Shown piece after piece: positions 10,404 through 18,902 of a stretch of 34,555 nucleotides of DNA. Positions within the stretch are counted from its first letter, which is position 1. The number at the start of each line of letters is the position of its first letter. Both the position numbers and the translations under genes were made by a program. The notes below the pieces were generated by a model that saw only the letters and a program-made list of their open reading frames with translations, was not told the origin of the DNA and ran no database searches. This DNA is from a virus: positions 1 through 34,555 of IMG/VR virus record IMGVR_UViG_3300025769_000410. One strand, 5' to 3'.

Positions 10404-13400
10404 TCTTCATCTGGCAAGCGCTTTTGAGTCATCATCCCGCCGACTTCTGCAAGCGGCTCAATTCCAAAACGCTCTCCGACGTTGCGAGATGTCCTGCCTA
10501 TGTCCCTAACTAGCGGTAGCTCTGATGCAAGTCGGGCTACCGGATACTCTCTATCTATTACCCCAACAGTAGTGCCTGCAATGTCGAACGGCCTTGTGAC
10601 TGTTATTGGCAATAGACCTTGAGCAAACGTAAGCATGATCCCGTTTTCTTTTATTTTGCCGAATTGGTAATCATTAAGTCCAAGCGTATTGGCTGTTAGT
10701 AATGATGCCCATGCATCCCCATACCCTCGCGCAAGACCGCCGGCACTTGCTTCGCCATCGCCAAACAAGAACTGCCTGCCCTCATTAATAACCGCATAAC
10801 CACCAGCCCCATAAACTGCGTAGCGGCCCAGGAACTCTGCGGCTTTTTCTGGCTTGCCTGCTTTTATATTGCCGACTACCTCGCGGAGCGCGAGCGCTTG
10901 CTGCTTAACCACGAAGCCCCTCAATGCCCACAAAGGTCTGAGGTTTGGATGACGCGCCCATGCTGATGGCCTGCCTGCCCCGCTAATTAACTGCTGTTGA
11001 CCAAGCCCAGCAAACATAAGCTCTTCAACAAGATCCTTTCCCTTGCCTGTATATTTTTGCCAATCAATTCCATGTCGTTGCAATTGATCAGATAAAATAT
11101 CTAGCTCTGCTTTGTTAAAATAAAACCCCCAGCTTTCCTTAAGAGTGCCAGCGCGAGCATCGTCAGCAGCACTTTTTAATACGCCACGCATAACCCCTTG
11201 CTTTCCAACTCTATCCATTGCAGCAAAACCAGAGCCTTTCATTAAAAAGTTAGCAGTGTTTCGCATTTTTTCTGCGGTTGTAACCATCCAGTTTGTTGAG
11301 TCACTTGCTTGATCGTTAATAATATTTACAAACTCACCCATTGTTTGGTTGTCTAAACCCATCTTTTTAAGATCTGCGTTTGGCACTTTCTTAAATGGGG
11401 TGGCAGCTTTTAACCCTTCTCTAACTGCTCCGCCTCCATACTTGGCTCCAAGCAACGGAATGTCTGCAAGGTTAAGAACAGCCGACAATGGACCAGCTAG
11501 AGTTAATGCGTATGCCAGGGAATTTGCTGCTTGAATTAGTGGGTGAGGCGCTTTGGCTTGCCCCATGATTGACTCGGTTATTTCTTTGACAGCAAAGGTT
11601 GCGCCTTGTTCGCTAATGCCTTTCTTTATTAACGTAAACTTTAATGCGTCCATAAACTCATCAGGCGTTAATGGATCAGTAGCTGCTTTACGAAGATTTG
11701 TAGTAAGCAGCATAGGGTCGGTTGCCATTTCGCCCGTAGATTCAATAACCATTGACGACCTGTCTAATGCTTTTTGCTTGCGGGGGCCAGCCTTATAGTC
11801 ATCAATGCGAACCCCAAATTTTCGTTGTAACTCTGCCATTCGCTGCATTTTAAATATACGCCGCATGTCAGAAACAATTGGATTTTCATAAGCTAAAGGA
11901 TCGGGCCTGCTTGGGTCTGACTCATTAAGATATGAGCCGCGAGTTCTTTGCTCAAACGCAGGGTCTTCAAACATCTTTTCAATTTCTGCGTCTGTCATGC
12001 CCTCCTGTTTAAGCTTGTCACGATACCCTCTGTTTCTAGTATGGAGATAAGTAAGATCCCCAAAGTTAGCGCCAAATACTTTCCCGTTTAGCTCGTCGTT
12101 TTTCTTTTTGCTATAGCCAAGATATCGCTTAAGAACTTTCATGTGATCGGCATTAAGCTCTCCAGATAACTCTTGCTCAATTCGCTTTATTGATTCATTA
12201 AAGTTTTTTCCTAAGTCACCTTTTCCATAATCAAGCAAGACTCCCTTTGCTCTGGTGCTTTCATTAATTATTTTAATTACAGGAACAAGCTCTTCCGACA
12301 GGTTGTCTAGCTCTTTGTTGACGATGCGCAGCGCAGCTTCATCCGATGCCTGATGACGACCCATAACTTCTGGGCCAACCTCACGACCAAGGCGGTCCGA
12401 TGTGCCAGTAAGCTTGTCGTTATAAAAGTTACGCAATGCCCCCTTTAGCCCCGTCCATAACTCACCAGCAGTCTGCGCCTCAGACAATGGCTTTATTGCA
12501 TAAGCAGGGTTATCAACCTCTGTATATATGGCGGCATCTTCTGCTTCATTAATAGCTCGCTCAGCGGCTTGTTTATCAATATCATAAGCCTCTTCTGCAA
12601 TATCATCTGCTTGGGTTTTTAAACCCCCATTTGCCTTTGGGGTTATAGCGGCATCAACAACCTTGCCAAGAGCTAAACCTGCAAGACCGCCAAATGCTGC
12701 AAGTCCAGCACGCTCTTCAAAAGTTTCTCCAGTGCCTGCGCCATACAAAGCGCCTTCTGCAAATCCTGCTTTAGCAACACTAGCCCCTGCTTTTGTTAAG
12801 CCTTTCACAAGCAGCCCGCCTGAAGGGACAGCCCCAAGAACTTCAAGCGGCAAAGCAAGCCCAGCCATTTCTGGGTTTTTGCGCTTCCACATTTCCCTGG
12901 CTACTTCGTATTCTGCCTTGGCTTGACTGTATTCAATGCCCTCTTTTGCCGACCTAGCTTTAGCAACAAGCTCGCCAAGAAATCCAAATGTTATGCCTTC
13001 ACCAAACTCAGTAAGCAATCCACGGACATTGTCTTGGCTTTCCTTTGCTCTGCGCTGGGCAATTTTGGCTGCAAGATCCATTGTTTCATCAGAAAACTGC
13101 GGCGTAGTAGGCGCAGCTTGCGCAGATTTTTTTAAAGAGTAAAAATAATCAACTGCGTCTTTGCCTCCCTCCATCTGCACAATAGACCTTACAACCCCAG
13201 AAACTTGATTTTCAGAAATTAAATCGTCGGGGTTTATGCCTAACTCTTTGCTAACAAAATCAACATAACGTGATGTTTCATTTTCACTTGGCGGAGCATA
13301 CTTATTAAGAAACTCAGAAAGAGTTAACCCTCTAGTTTGCGTATCAAGAACAACTTGTTTTTCTAGTGCTTTAAGCCCAGCTTGAGGTGTATCAAAAGAT

Positions 13401-13594
13401 GCAAACCCCCCTTCACCTTTTTGTGCGCCTGATTGCCCAGCCATTCTAAGGTTTCCAGGATTGTTATTTCGCACAGACAAAGGCGCATCATCAAGCAGCT
13501 CTTCTGGTATAACAGAAACAGCACTGTCTTTAACGCCAAAGCGACGCTTAACGATAGAATCTAAAAGAGCCTGGCTTTCAGCTGGCAATGCCAT
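10400..13594 (-). CDS. Large internal virion/ejection protein with N-terminal murein-lytic-like domain
   Basis: The 1064-residue protein is the last gene of the late operon. Near the N-terminus, NNNPGNLR (about 43-50) with FASFDTPQAGLKAL and the following ETSRYVDFVSKELG to residue about 140 match the 'NNPGN' domain of phage virion peptidoglycan-degrading proteins. Middle regions are Ala/Gly-rich (GGLAGLALGKVV) with amphipathic helices suitable for membrane insertion. This layout parallels T7 gp16, which enters the cell envelope at DNA ejection. ATG at 13594 is chosen because AAGGA lies 7 bases upstream, overlapping the previous stop. The frame extends to a TTG at 13657 that would need a 53-bp overlap and has no site. 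It converges on the HNH gene at its 3' end. Confidence 0.78.
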   Translation of the reverse strand: MALPAESQALLDSIVKRRFGVKDSAVSVIPEELLDDAPLSVRNNNPGNLRMAGQSGAQKGEGGFASFDTPQAGLKALEKQVVLDTQTRGLTLSEFLNKYAPPSENETSRYVDFVSKELGINPDDLISENQVSGVVRSIVQMEGGKDAVDYFYSLKKSAQAAPTTPQFSDETMDLAAKIAQRRAKESQDNVRGLLTEFGEGITFGFLGELVAKARSAKEGIEYSQAKAEYEVAREMWKRKNPEMAGLALPLEVLGAVPSGGLLVKGLTKAGASVAKAGFAEGALYGAGTGETFEERAGLAAFGGLAGLALGKVVDAAITPKANGGLKTQADDIAEEAYDIDKQAAERAINEAEDAAIYTEVDNPAYAIKPLSEAQTAGELWTGLKGALRNFYNDKLTGTSDRLGREVGPEVMGRHQASDEAALRIVNKELDNLSEELVPVIKIINESTRAKGVLLDYGKGDLGKNFNESIKRIEQELSGELNADHMKVLKRYLGYSKKKNDELNGKVFGANFGDLTYLHTRNRGYRDKLKQEGMTDAEIEKMFEDPAFEQRTRGSYLNESDPSRPDPLAYENPIVSDMRRIFKMQRMAELQRKFGVRIDDYKAGPRKQKALDRSSMVIESTGEMATDPMLLTTNLRKAATDPLTPDEFMDALKFTLIKKGISEQGATFAVKEITESIMGQAKAPHPLIQAANSLAYALTLAGPLSAVLNLADIPLLGAKYGGGAVREGLKAATPFKKVPNADLKKMGLDNQTMGEFVNIINDQASDSTNWMVTTAEKMRNTANFLMKGSGFAAMDRVGKQGVMRGVLKSAADDARAGTLKESWGFYFNKAELDILSDQLQRHGIDWQKYTGKGKDLVEELMFAGLGQQQLISGAGRPSAWARHPNLRPLWALRGFVVKQQALALREVVGNIKAGKPEKAAEFLGRYAVYGAGGYAVINEGRQFLFGDGEASAGGLARGYGDAWASLLTANTLGLNDYQFGKIKENGIMLTFAQGLLPITVTRPFDIAGTTVGVIDREYPVARLASELPLVRDIGRTSRNVGERFGIEPLAEVGGMMTQKRLPDED

Positions 13595-13604
13595 TGCTTG
13601 TTCC

Positions 13605-15146
13605 TTATGGTCGTCTACTAGAAAATAAACCTTCTCGTTCCTTTTCTCTTCGCTCAACCGCTGTGCTGTAACTTTGTTTTATGGCACTTGAAACGGACTG
13701 CATAGCCTCCGATGGCGTCAATGAAGAGCTAGAAATTCTAGGGTTAGTTACAGCTTCCGATGGTTTTTGTGATGCAGCAGCGCTTGAGGTTGGGCCTGTT
13801 GTCTTTGGTTTTCCTTGAGACCCTTGCCGATCAAAGGCAGCTATAGCGCCAGCAAGCGCAAGCTCAGCTTCTTTTTGCGCAACTGCTCTAGCCTCTTCTA
13901 TTTCTTCTTTTGACAAACCGCTTAAATCTCGACCACCAAGAATGCTGTTAGTTAAGTCTGCAACATCCCTAGCATCAGCTTGGTTTTTATTAGCAAACGC
14001 TTTGGAGCGATTCATTTCGTCTGGAAAGTTTTCATATAGCCAAGCATTAACTTCGTTGGGTATATCTTCTTCAGCTAACCCAGCAATGCGACCCATTAAA
14101 TTTGTTACTTGATCTGGATCTTCAAGCAAGTCTTCAATCCGAGTTGAAATATCTCTATTCCAAAGAAAGTCAACATAATCACCCTCTCTAGCAATAAGAT
14201 TCAGCTGAGCCTTGGCTATTGCCTCTGCTCTTGGTTTTTCTGGAACAGAAACTGGGCGCAATGCTTGCGCTAATTCCAGTTTGGCCTGTTCTACTTTAGC
14301 GGCGTTGTAAACTTTTCTTGCTAAAGGACTGGTAAAATCTGTAATTGGTAGCTTGAGCCCTTTTGCGTCAGCTATTTCTTCGCTGCTTAATGGCCCTACC
14401 TCACTTAAAATTTGTTTAATTTCAAGATCAGCCTTTGTTGCTGCCCGCATTTTTTTCTCATTATTTTCAACAGCCTGACCAAGACCTTGGGAATTTAACG
14501 ATGATACCAACTGGCTATATTGATCGCTGCTTGGGTCAAGGCTTGCTAGCGCAGCTTCTGCCGCTTCCACTTTTTTTGTTCTAATCGCGGCATCTCTCTC
14601 AAAAGCTTGTATATCTGAGTTATATTGTATTGTTGCTGCTTCAGTTGCAGCGCCGGTATTTTGTTTCATAAGAGCAAGCCGATCTTCAAGTGCGCCCTGA
14701 ACTTTTGCCCTTTCCATGTATTCTTCATTAGTCATAGGAGCAGTTGAGTTATTCATTTCCTCAATAGCTTGCTCAGTTTTAAGAATAGACATGGCGGTAT
14801 TGGTTTGCGCTGTTTTTTGGGTAGCTGCACGCCTGCCCTGTATGTTTTCAAGCCCCGCTGTAATTGCTTGACGAGCCTGTTCATTTTTAGTTTGCGGCAG
14901 CAAAGCATTAAGCTCATCGCCAAGTCCCGTAAGCATTCTCATGTCGCCTGTTTCTTGAGCAACCTGTGCTTTACGCAACAACTCAATAGTAGCTTCTTGC
15001 GTGGATCTTGCTTCAGCTTCATCCGCTCGCCTTTGAGCGCCAAGCATTCCTGCGCCAATGCTCATGCCAGCTGCGCGAGCAAAGTTAGGCTCAGCAAGAC
15101 TGCCTAATACGGTAGAGCTTAATCTTAAATTTGGACTATAAGCCAT
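13605..15146 (-). CDS. Internal virion protein, coiled-coil
   Basis: The 513-residue protein starts MAYSPNLRLSSTVLGSLAEP, followed by a Gly-rich helix. It then has long Ala/Glu/Lys/Gln-rich heptad-like regions (about 45-300, for example ALEDRLALMKQNTGAATEAA) and a Ser/Pro/Thr-rich low-complexity C-terminus. Size, Ala-rich helices and position between the S74-tailed protein and the large ejection protein match the gp15-like internal core proteins of podoviruses. The ATG at 15146 is 3 bases from the preceding stop. No enzymatic motif is visible. Function is inferred from position and composition. Confidence 0.68.
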   Translation of the reverse strand: MAYSPNLRLSSTVLGSLAEPNFARAAGMSIGAGMLGAQRRADEAEARSTQEATIELLRKAQVAQETGDMRMLTGLGDELNALLPQTKNEQARQAITAGLENIQGRRAATQKTAQTNTAMSILKTEQAIEEMNNSTAPMTNEEYMERAKVQGALEDRLALMKQNTGAATEAATIQYNSDIQAFERDAAIRTKKVEAAEAALASLDPSSDQYSQLVSSLNSQGLGQAVENNEKKMRAATKADLEIKQILSEVGPLSSEEIADAKGLKLPITDFTSPLARKVYNAAKVEQAKLELAQALRPVSVPEKPRAEAIAKAQLNLIAREGDYVDFLWNRDISTRIEDLLEDPDQVTNLMGRIAGLAEEDIPNEVNAWLYENFPDEMNRSKAFANKNQADARDVADLTNSILGGRDLSGLSKEEIEEARAVAQKEAELALAGAIAAFDRQGSQGKPKTTGPTSSAAASQKPSEAVTNPRISSSSLTPSEAMQSVSSAIKQSYSTAVERREKEREGLFSSRRP

Positions 15147-15149
15147 TGT

Positions 15150-16466
15150 CTATCTCCAAATGCCTGTGTAATCAACTTGGTAGTAACCGCTGTCATGCAG
15201 GCTTACTCGGTCAGGATGTGTCTTTATAAGCTCCTGGGCCAACACGCCAACTTCAGAGCCAAGCTCGCCAAGCTTGTTAGCTTTGTCATTCCAATCCCAC
15301 TTGTAAATATTAAAGCCTTGTTGGTTTGTGCCAACAAACTCAACATTGTCTTTAAGCCGAACATCTGATATTTGTTTTATGATGTTATTAACAAAGTCAA
15401 ACAACCCGCCACTACCGCTACTTGCACCAGCCGCTAATACGCCGGCACCAACATTGCCAATTAAATTAGCCTGACCAAGACCTGACGCAAGTGCCGCATC
15501 TACCCCTGTCATAGTTGCTTCACCAAACATTCCAGTACCAAACTGTTGAGCTTGCTGAGCCAGCTTGCTGGTAGCAATGCCCTGCTGAAGTGCATTAAGT
15601 GACATAGCTTCTGGTACAAACGCGCCTTTAGTGGCGGCAAGTGCTTGCTGAAGTTGAGCGGCATTAAGAGCTTGTTCTCCGCTAAGCATTCCCAGGCCGG
15701 CATCGGCAAACTGAAGCCCTCTGGTCTGCCTTCCAGTAATTAGATCTTGTGCGGCCTGCCCAAGCCCCGCTCCGGTTGATGCAAACTGCGTTCCCAGCTG
15801 ACCAGCTAACTGTCTTTCCGCCTGGGATTGCTGCATAGCTTGAATCATTGCCGTGTTTTGGGCTTCGGCTCTTGCCTTGTCTAAAGACAATTGCTCTGGC
15901 GTTCCACCATAAAGGTTTGTAGAAACTCCAAGCCTTCCTTGAGATGCCAGCCGCTCTTCCAATTGAAGCCTTTGCCGTTCTTCTTCTGGTGTCTGAGCCG
16001 CCCTTATCCTGCTATAAATGTCTTGCTCTCTTACAGTTGGATCTGCCATTGCCTCATCCATCAAAGCATAAGACCCTAACAATCCTTGTCTTGCGGCTTT
16101 TTCTGTCGGCAGCAACGTAGGAAGATTTCTTGATAACTCTGGCGCAGACCTTCCTAAAAAATCTAACCCCATAGCCCCAGTTTGAACAGATCCAAAAGCA
16201 GGGCCAATGTTAAAAAGCGCCTCTCCAAGCAATGCATCTTGAACCTGTTTAGCAGTCCCAGTTGCTCCAGCCGTTAAGCTTCCCCCAGCGCCAATAGAAG
16301 ACCTGCCAGTTCCTGTTGATACAGTAAATGGTTGAAACTTAGACTGAGCTAAAGCCAGGCTTGCAAGAGTGTTCGCATCTGTTTGAGCCGCAGCACCAAC
16401 ATCTCCAAGCTTGTTATAAGCCGCATTAATCGCGGCTAACCCAGTTATATCACCAAAAAGCGACAT
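15150..16466 (-). CDS. Virion protein with C-terminal S74-type intramolecular chaperone domain
   Basis: The 438-residue protein is Ala/Gln/Gly-rich and helical over residues 1-350 (for example LEERLASQGRLGVSTNLYGG), as in internal or injection proteins. The C-terminal 80 residues read ISDVRLKDNVEFVG, then YKWDWND, GVLAQELIKTHPDRV and YYQVDYTGIWR. This is the peptidase S74 / intramolecular chaperone pattern with the Ser-Asp-x-Arg-Leu-Lys dyad motif, normally found on tail spikes and fibres. Finding it on an internal-type protein suggests assisted trimerisation. Its ATG shares one base with the preceding TGA. It is one of two S74-like domains here; the other ends the 988-aa fibre. Confidence 0.72.
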   Translation of the reverse strand: MSLFGDITGLAAINAAYNKLGDVGAAAQTDANTLASLALAQSKFQPFTVSTGTGRSSIGAGGSLTAGATGTAKQVQDALLGEALFNIGPAFGSVQTGAMGLDFLGRSAPELSRNLPTLLPTEKAARQGLLGSYALMDEAMADPTVREQDIYSRIRAAQTPEEERQRLQLEERLASQGRLGVSTNLYGGTPEQLSLDKARAEAQNTAMIQAMQQSQAERQLAGQLGTQFASTGAGLGQAAQDLITGRQTRGLQFADAGLGMLSGEQALNAAQLQQALAATKGAFVPEAMSLNALQQGIATSKLAQQAQQFGTGMFGEATMTGVDAALASGLGQANLIGNVGAGVLAAGASSGSGGLFDFVNNIIKQISDVRLKDNVEFVGTNQQGFNIYKWDWNDKANKLGELGSEVGVLAQELIKTHPDRVSLHDSGYYQVDYTGIWR

Positions 16467-16720
16467 CAGTACGTCCCTCCATCTATGGTGACTGTATCAG
16501 CGCTTCCTAGACTAGCAACCACATTTCCAGTAATTGTTAGGTTTGGAACTGTCACCGTTCCTGTAAAAGTTGGCGAAGCAAGATCTGACTTGGTTGCTGA
16601 CGCTACGGCAATAGCATCAAACTCTGCGTCAAACTCACTGCCTCTAATAATTTTATTGGTATCGCCAGAGGGCAACGTGTCCTTAGCGCCAAAGCTAGTA
16701 GTTTTAGTGTAATTGCTCAT
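16466..16720 (-). CDS. Short tail fibre-like protein
   Basis: The 84-residue protein contains IIRGSEFDAEFDAIAVA then SPTFTGTVTVPNLTI. This linker sequence is typical of phage tail fibre shafts ('SEFDTEFDAIATAV', 'SPTFTGTV'). It ends after a beta-rich stretch without a receptor-binding or chaperone domain, so it may be a short adaptor or a shortened fibre. The start at 16720 overlaps the tail tubular B-like stop by 4 bp, and the end couples to the next ATG. Confidence 0.65.
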   Translation of the reverse strand: MSNYTKTTSFGAKDTLPSGDTNKIIRGSEFDAEFDAIAVASATKSDLASPTFTGTVTVPNLTITGNVVASLGSADTVTIDGGTY

Positions 16721-18234
16721 ACTGTTTTACCCATTAACGCTAGTACGTTTATTTCTTGAACAGACAAAGCTGCTCCGTTTATTGCCGACTCAAGGCCAAT
16801 TGTAACTACCCCGCCATTACCCGTCCCCTGCACTGACCTTCTAGTAATTAGTAGGCCGCCAGTGTATTTGCCAATGCCATACTCACTAACGCCAAAAAAT
16901 GCAGGATCTTGATCGCCAACATTTATTTCGTAATTAGAAAATGCTGTTTCAAAATCATATGCCCATTTAACAAACACAGTTCCGTCGTTAAGACCAACCA
17001 AGGTAGGCCGTATTTTTTTTAATAATTTTATACGGCTTGGATCTCCAAATGTTAACCCTGGACTAAAGTACCGAAACTGATAGCTTGAAGAGTTGTCTTG
17101 ATAACCATCATACGTCCCAATACCGTCAGCCGTCCCTATGTATAAAGTCCCATCTTTACCGCGCTCAAAAGATTTATGTCCCGCAGACGTCCACCGAGTA
17201 ACACGATATGAGTTGTTTTCAAGTCTTACTTTAAGATCAAAACAATAAACAGTTTGTTGGTTTGGAAAGCAAATTAAATAAAAAGAATTTTCAGGGCTAT
17301 AAACAGATGCAAATGGTTTTGTTTCTGCACTAATTACTTCTATAAGCTCTGTTTTAATATTAACGCTAAGGTCAGATAGCGGCAAAGACTTTTCTTGTAT
17401 TGTTCTTCCCAAGCTGCGAAGCCCAGAGTTAGACAAAAACAGCACATCAGTTCCAATGCTTTGTATAGAGTCGCGGTCAATGCAGCCTACGCCAGATACA
17501 GTGTCTGCTAAATTCATTACCGCAGGCGTATCAGCGTTTTGGTAAACTAAAGTGCTATGCTCTCCAAAAATAACAAGCAAATTATTGTGCGCCGCCAAAC
17601 CCACAACAACATCATGACCATCAGGCCATGCTTTAGATACATTAATTGAGCCACTAGATCCGCCAGTAAAGTCCACGCCATCTAAAAGGTCAGACCAATA
17701 CACAGTTTGAGACTCAGAAGCATTGTCAGTTATCCATAAGCGCCCAAACGAGGCTATTGCTTCATTGCACTTTAACGTAGCTGACGTTGTTGTACTGGTA
17801 ACTGTGCCAAAAGTTCTTAAGCCTGTTGCGTTATCATAAACAAGAGGATCAAAACCCCTTTGAAAAAAATATGCTTTGTTGTTGAAGTTAACAATTTTCC
17901 AGTTGTTAGCATTAATTGTGTATGAGCCTGGAGTAACGTCAACTAACGTTGTCGTTCCGGTCATTATCTTATTGTTGCCGGCGCTAAAAATTACCTCATT
18001 GCCAGACTCATCATAAAAATGATGGATCTTGTGTATGTAATCAGATCCCAACTCTGTTTTGTTTGTTGTAATAACGTCTATGCCTTTTCGCGCTGCAATA
18101 CGCCCGCGCTTGTCAATTACAGCATTGTCTGCAACATCTGCAAATGACGGATCCTGTGCTAATGGGGAGTCTTCTGTATTAACTCCCTTAAAGCCTGGGG
18201 CAATTAAGTCAATGCTTTGTAATGGCTGGGCCAT
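16717..18234 (-). CDS. Tail tubular protein B-like (nozzle) protein
   Basis: The 505-residue protein begins MAQPLQSIDLIAPGFKGVNT, then DSPLAQDPSFADVADNAVID and GRIAARKG. This resembles the start of podoviral gp12-type nozzle proteins and marine homologues ('GGVNTQDSP...A.NAVID..GRI.ARKG'). The rest is beta-rich with repeated aromatic strands, compatible with the propeller of the nozzle ring. It lies directly downstream of the tubular A homologue, the conserved T7-like order. It would form the distal tail through which DNA passes. The start is 8 bases after the preceding stop. Length is shorter than T7 gp12 (about 790 aa). Confidence 0.75.
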   Translation of the reverse strand: MAQPLQSIDLIAPGFKGVNTEDSPLAQDPSFADVADNAVIDKRGRIAARKGIDVITTNKTELGSDYIHKIHHFYDESGNEVIFSAGNNKIMTGTTTLVDVTPGSYTINANNWKIVNFNNKAYFFQRGFDPLVYDNATGLRTFGTVTSTTTSATLKCNEAIASFGRLWITDNASESQTVYWSDLLDGVDFTGGSSGSINVSKAWPDGHDVVVGLAAHNNLLVIFGEHSTLVYQNADTPAVMNLADTVSGVGCIDRDSIQSIGTDVLFLSNSGLRSLGRTIQEKSLPLSDLSVNIKTELIEVISAETKPFASVYSPENSFYLICFPNQQTVYCFDLKVRLENNSYRVTRWTSAGHKSFERGKDGTLYIGTADGIGTYDGYQDNSSSYQFRYFSPGLTFGDPSRIKLLKKIRPTLVGLNDGTVFVKWAYDFETAFSNYEINVGDQDPAFFGVSEYGIGKYTGGLLITRRSVQGTGNGGVVTIGLESAINGAALSVQEINVLALMGKTV

Positions 18235-18242
18235 GACTAATC

Positions 18243-18902
18243 CTATGGTGTATAAAAGATTGTTTCTTCAGGGTGTTTTTGTGCATCTAGCGCAATAGCA
18301 TCAGACAAGTATTTATCTGCAATAGAAAAGTATTCTGCTGTTGATGTTCCTCCAGTTTCACCCCGCTCTCTAGCTAACAAAGCAACCGCCAAATGAATGA
18401 CAGGCTGGCTAGGAACCGCAAGCGTGTCATCATCGCCGCTCAATGCGGTTTTGCGTATAACAATTCTAGACTTTAAGGAGTACACGCCATCTGGCTTGGG
18501 GTAAATATCAATTTGCGTGTCACCATTTGCATCAACCCCGTTGTATGTGTAGTACTCGGGCGCGCCTGACGCTGGGGTTTGGACTAAAAACTTATCATCA
18601 AACCAGTTCTGGGTTTGATATTCCATTCTTAAATTAGAGGTGTCGTTGATTATATTTAACACTTTTCCTTTGTCACCGCTCCCTGTTAACGAATAAGTAA
18701 AGTCCCCAGATGACGTTGTAATTGTTAATGGCGAGCCTGACGTAGTTCTTAGCGCAGACCAATCCCATGCCGATTCAACAATTTCTTTTGCATCATTTAC
18801 AAAATCACCCACCATCGTGCTGTAAGTATCGTTTGTAACAGTTGGAACTGTATCTTCGCGCAGCCGTCTTAATACATTGTTAACTAAATTTAAATATGTC
18901 AT
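18243..18902 (-). CDS. Tail tubular protein A-like head-tail adaptor
   Basis: The 219-residue protein begins MTYLNLVNNVLRRLREDTVP and continues with YSTMVGDFVNDAKEIVESAW, DWSALRT. This is the signature of the gp11-like adaptor family: a helical N-terminus with 'VN.AK..VE.AWDW'. Later strands include SLKSRIVIRKTALSGDDDTL and a C-terminal helical part (LAVALLARERGETGG). Twelve such subunits connect the portal to the nozzle in T7-like tails. The start overlaps the stop of the acidic repeat gene (ATGA). Confidence 0.82.
   Translation of the reverse strand: MTYLNLVNNVLRRLREDTVPTVTNDTYSTMVGDFVNDAKEIVESAWDWSALRTTSGSPLTITTSSGDFTYSLTGSGDKGKVLNIINDTSNLRMEYQTQNWFDDKFLVQTPASGAPEYYTYNGVDANGDTQIDIYPKPDGVYSLKSRIVIRKTALSGDDDTLAVPSQPVIHLAVALLARERGETGGTSTAEYFSIADKYLSDAIALDAQKHPEETIFYTP

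Noticed and set aside
11349-13142. Plus-strand frames of 61-87 codons inside the large ejection gene
   Set aside because: They are shadows in Ala/Gly-rich coding sequence, lack ribosome sites and oppose a clear 1064-codon gene.
13595-13657. N-terminal extension of the large ejection protein to a TTG at 13657
   Set aside because: It would overlap the previous gene by 53 bp without a ribosome site, while ATG 13594 has AAGGA at correct spacing.
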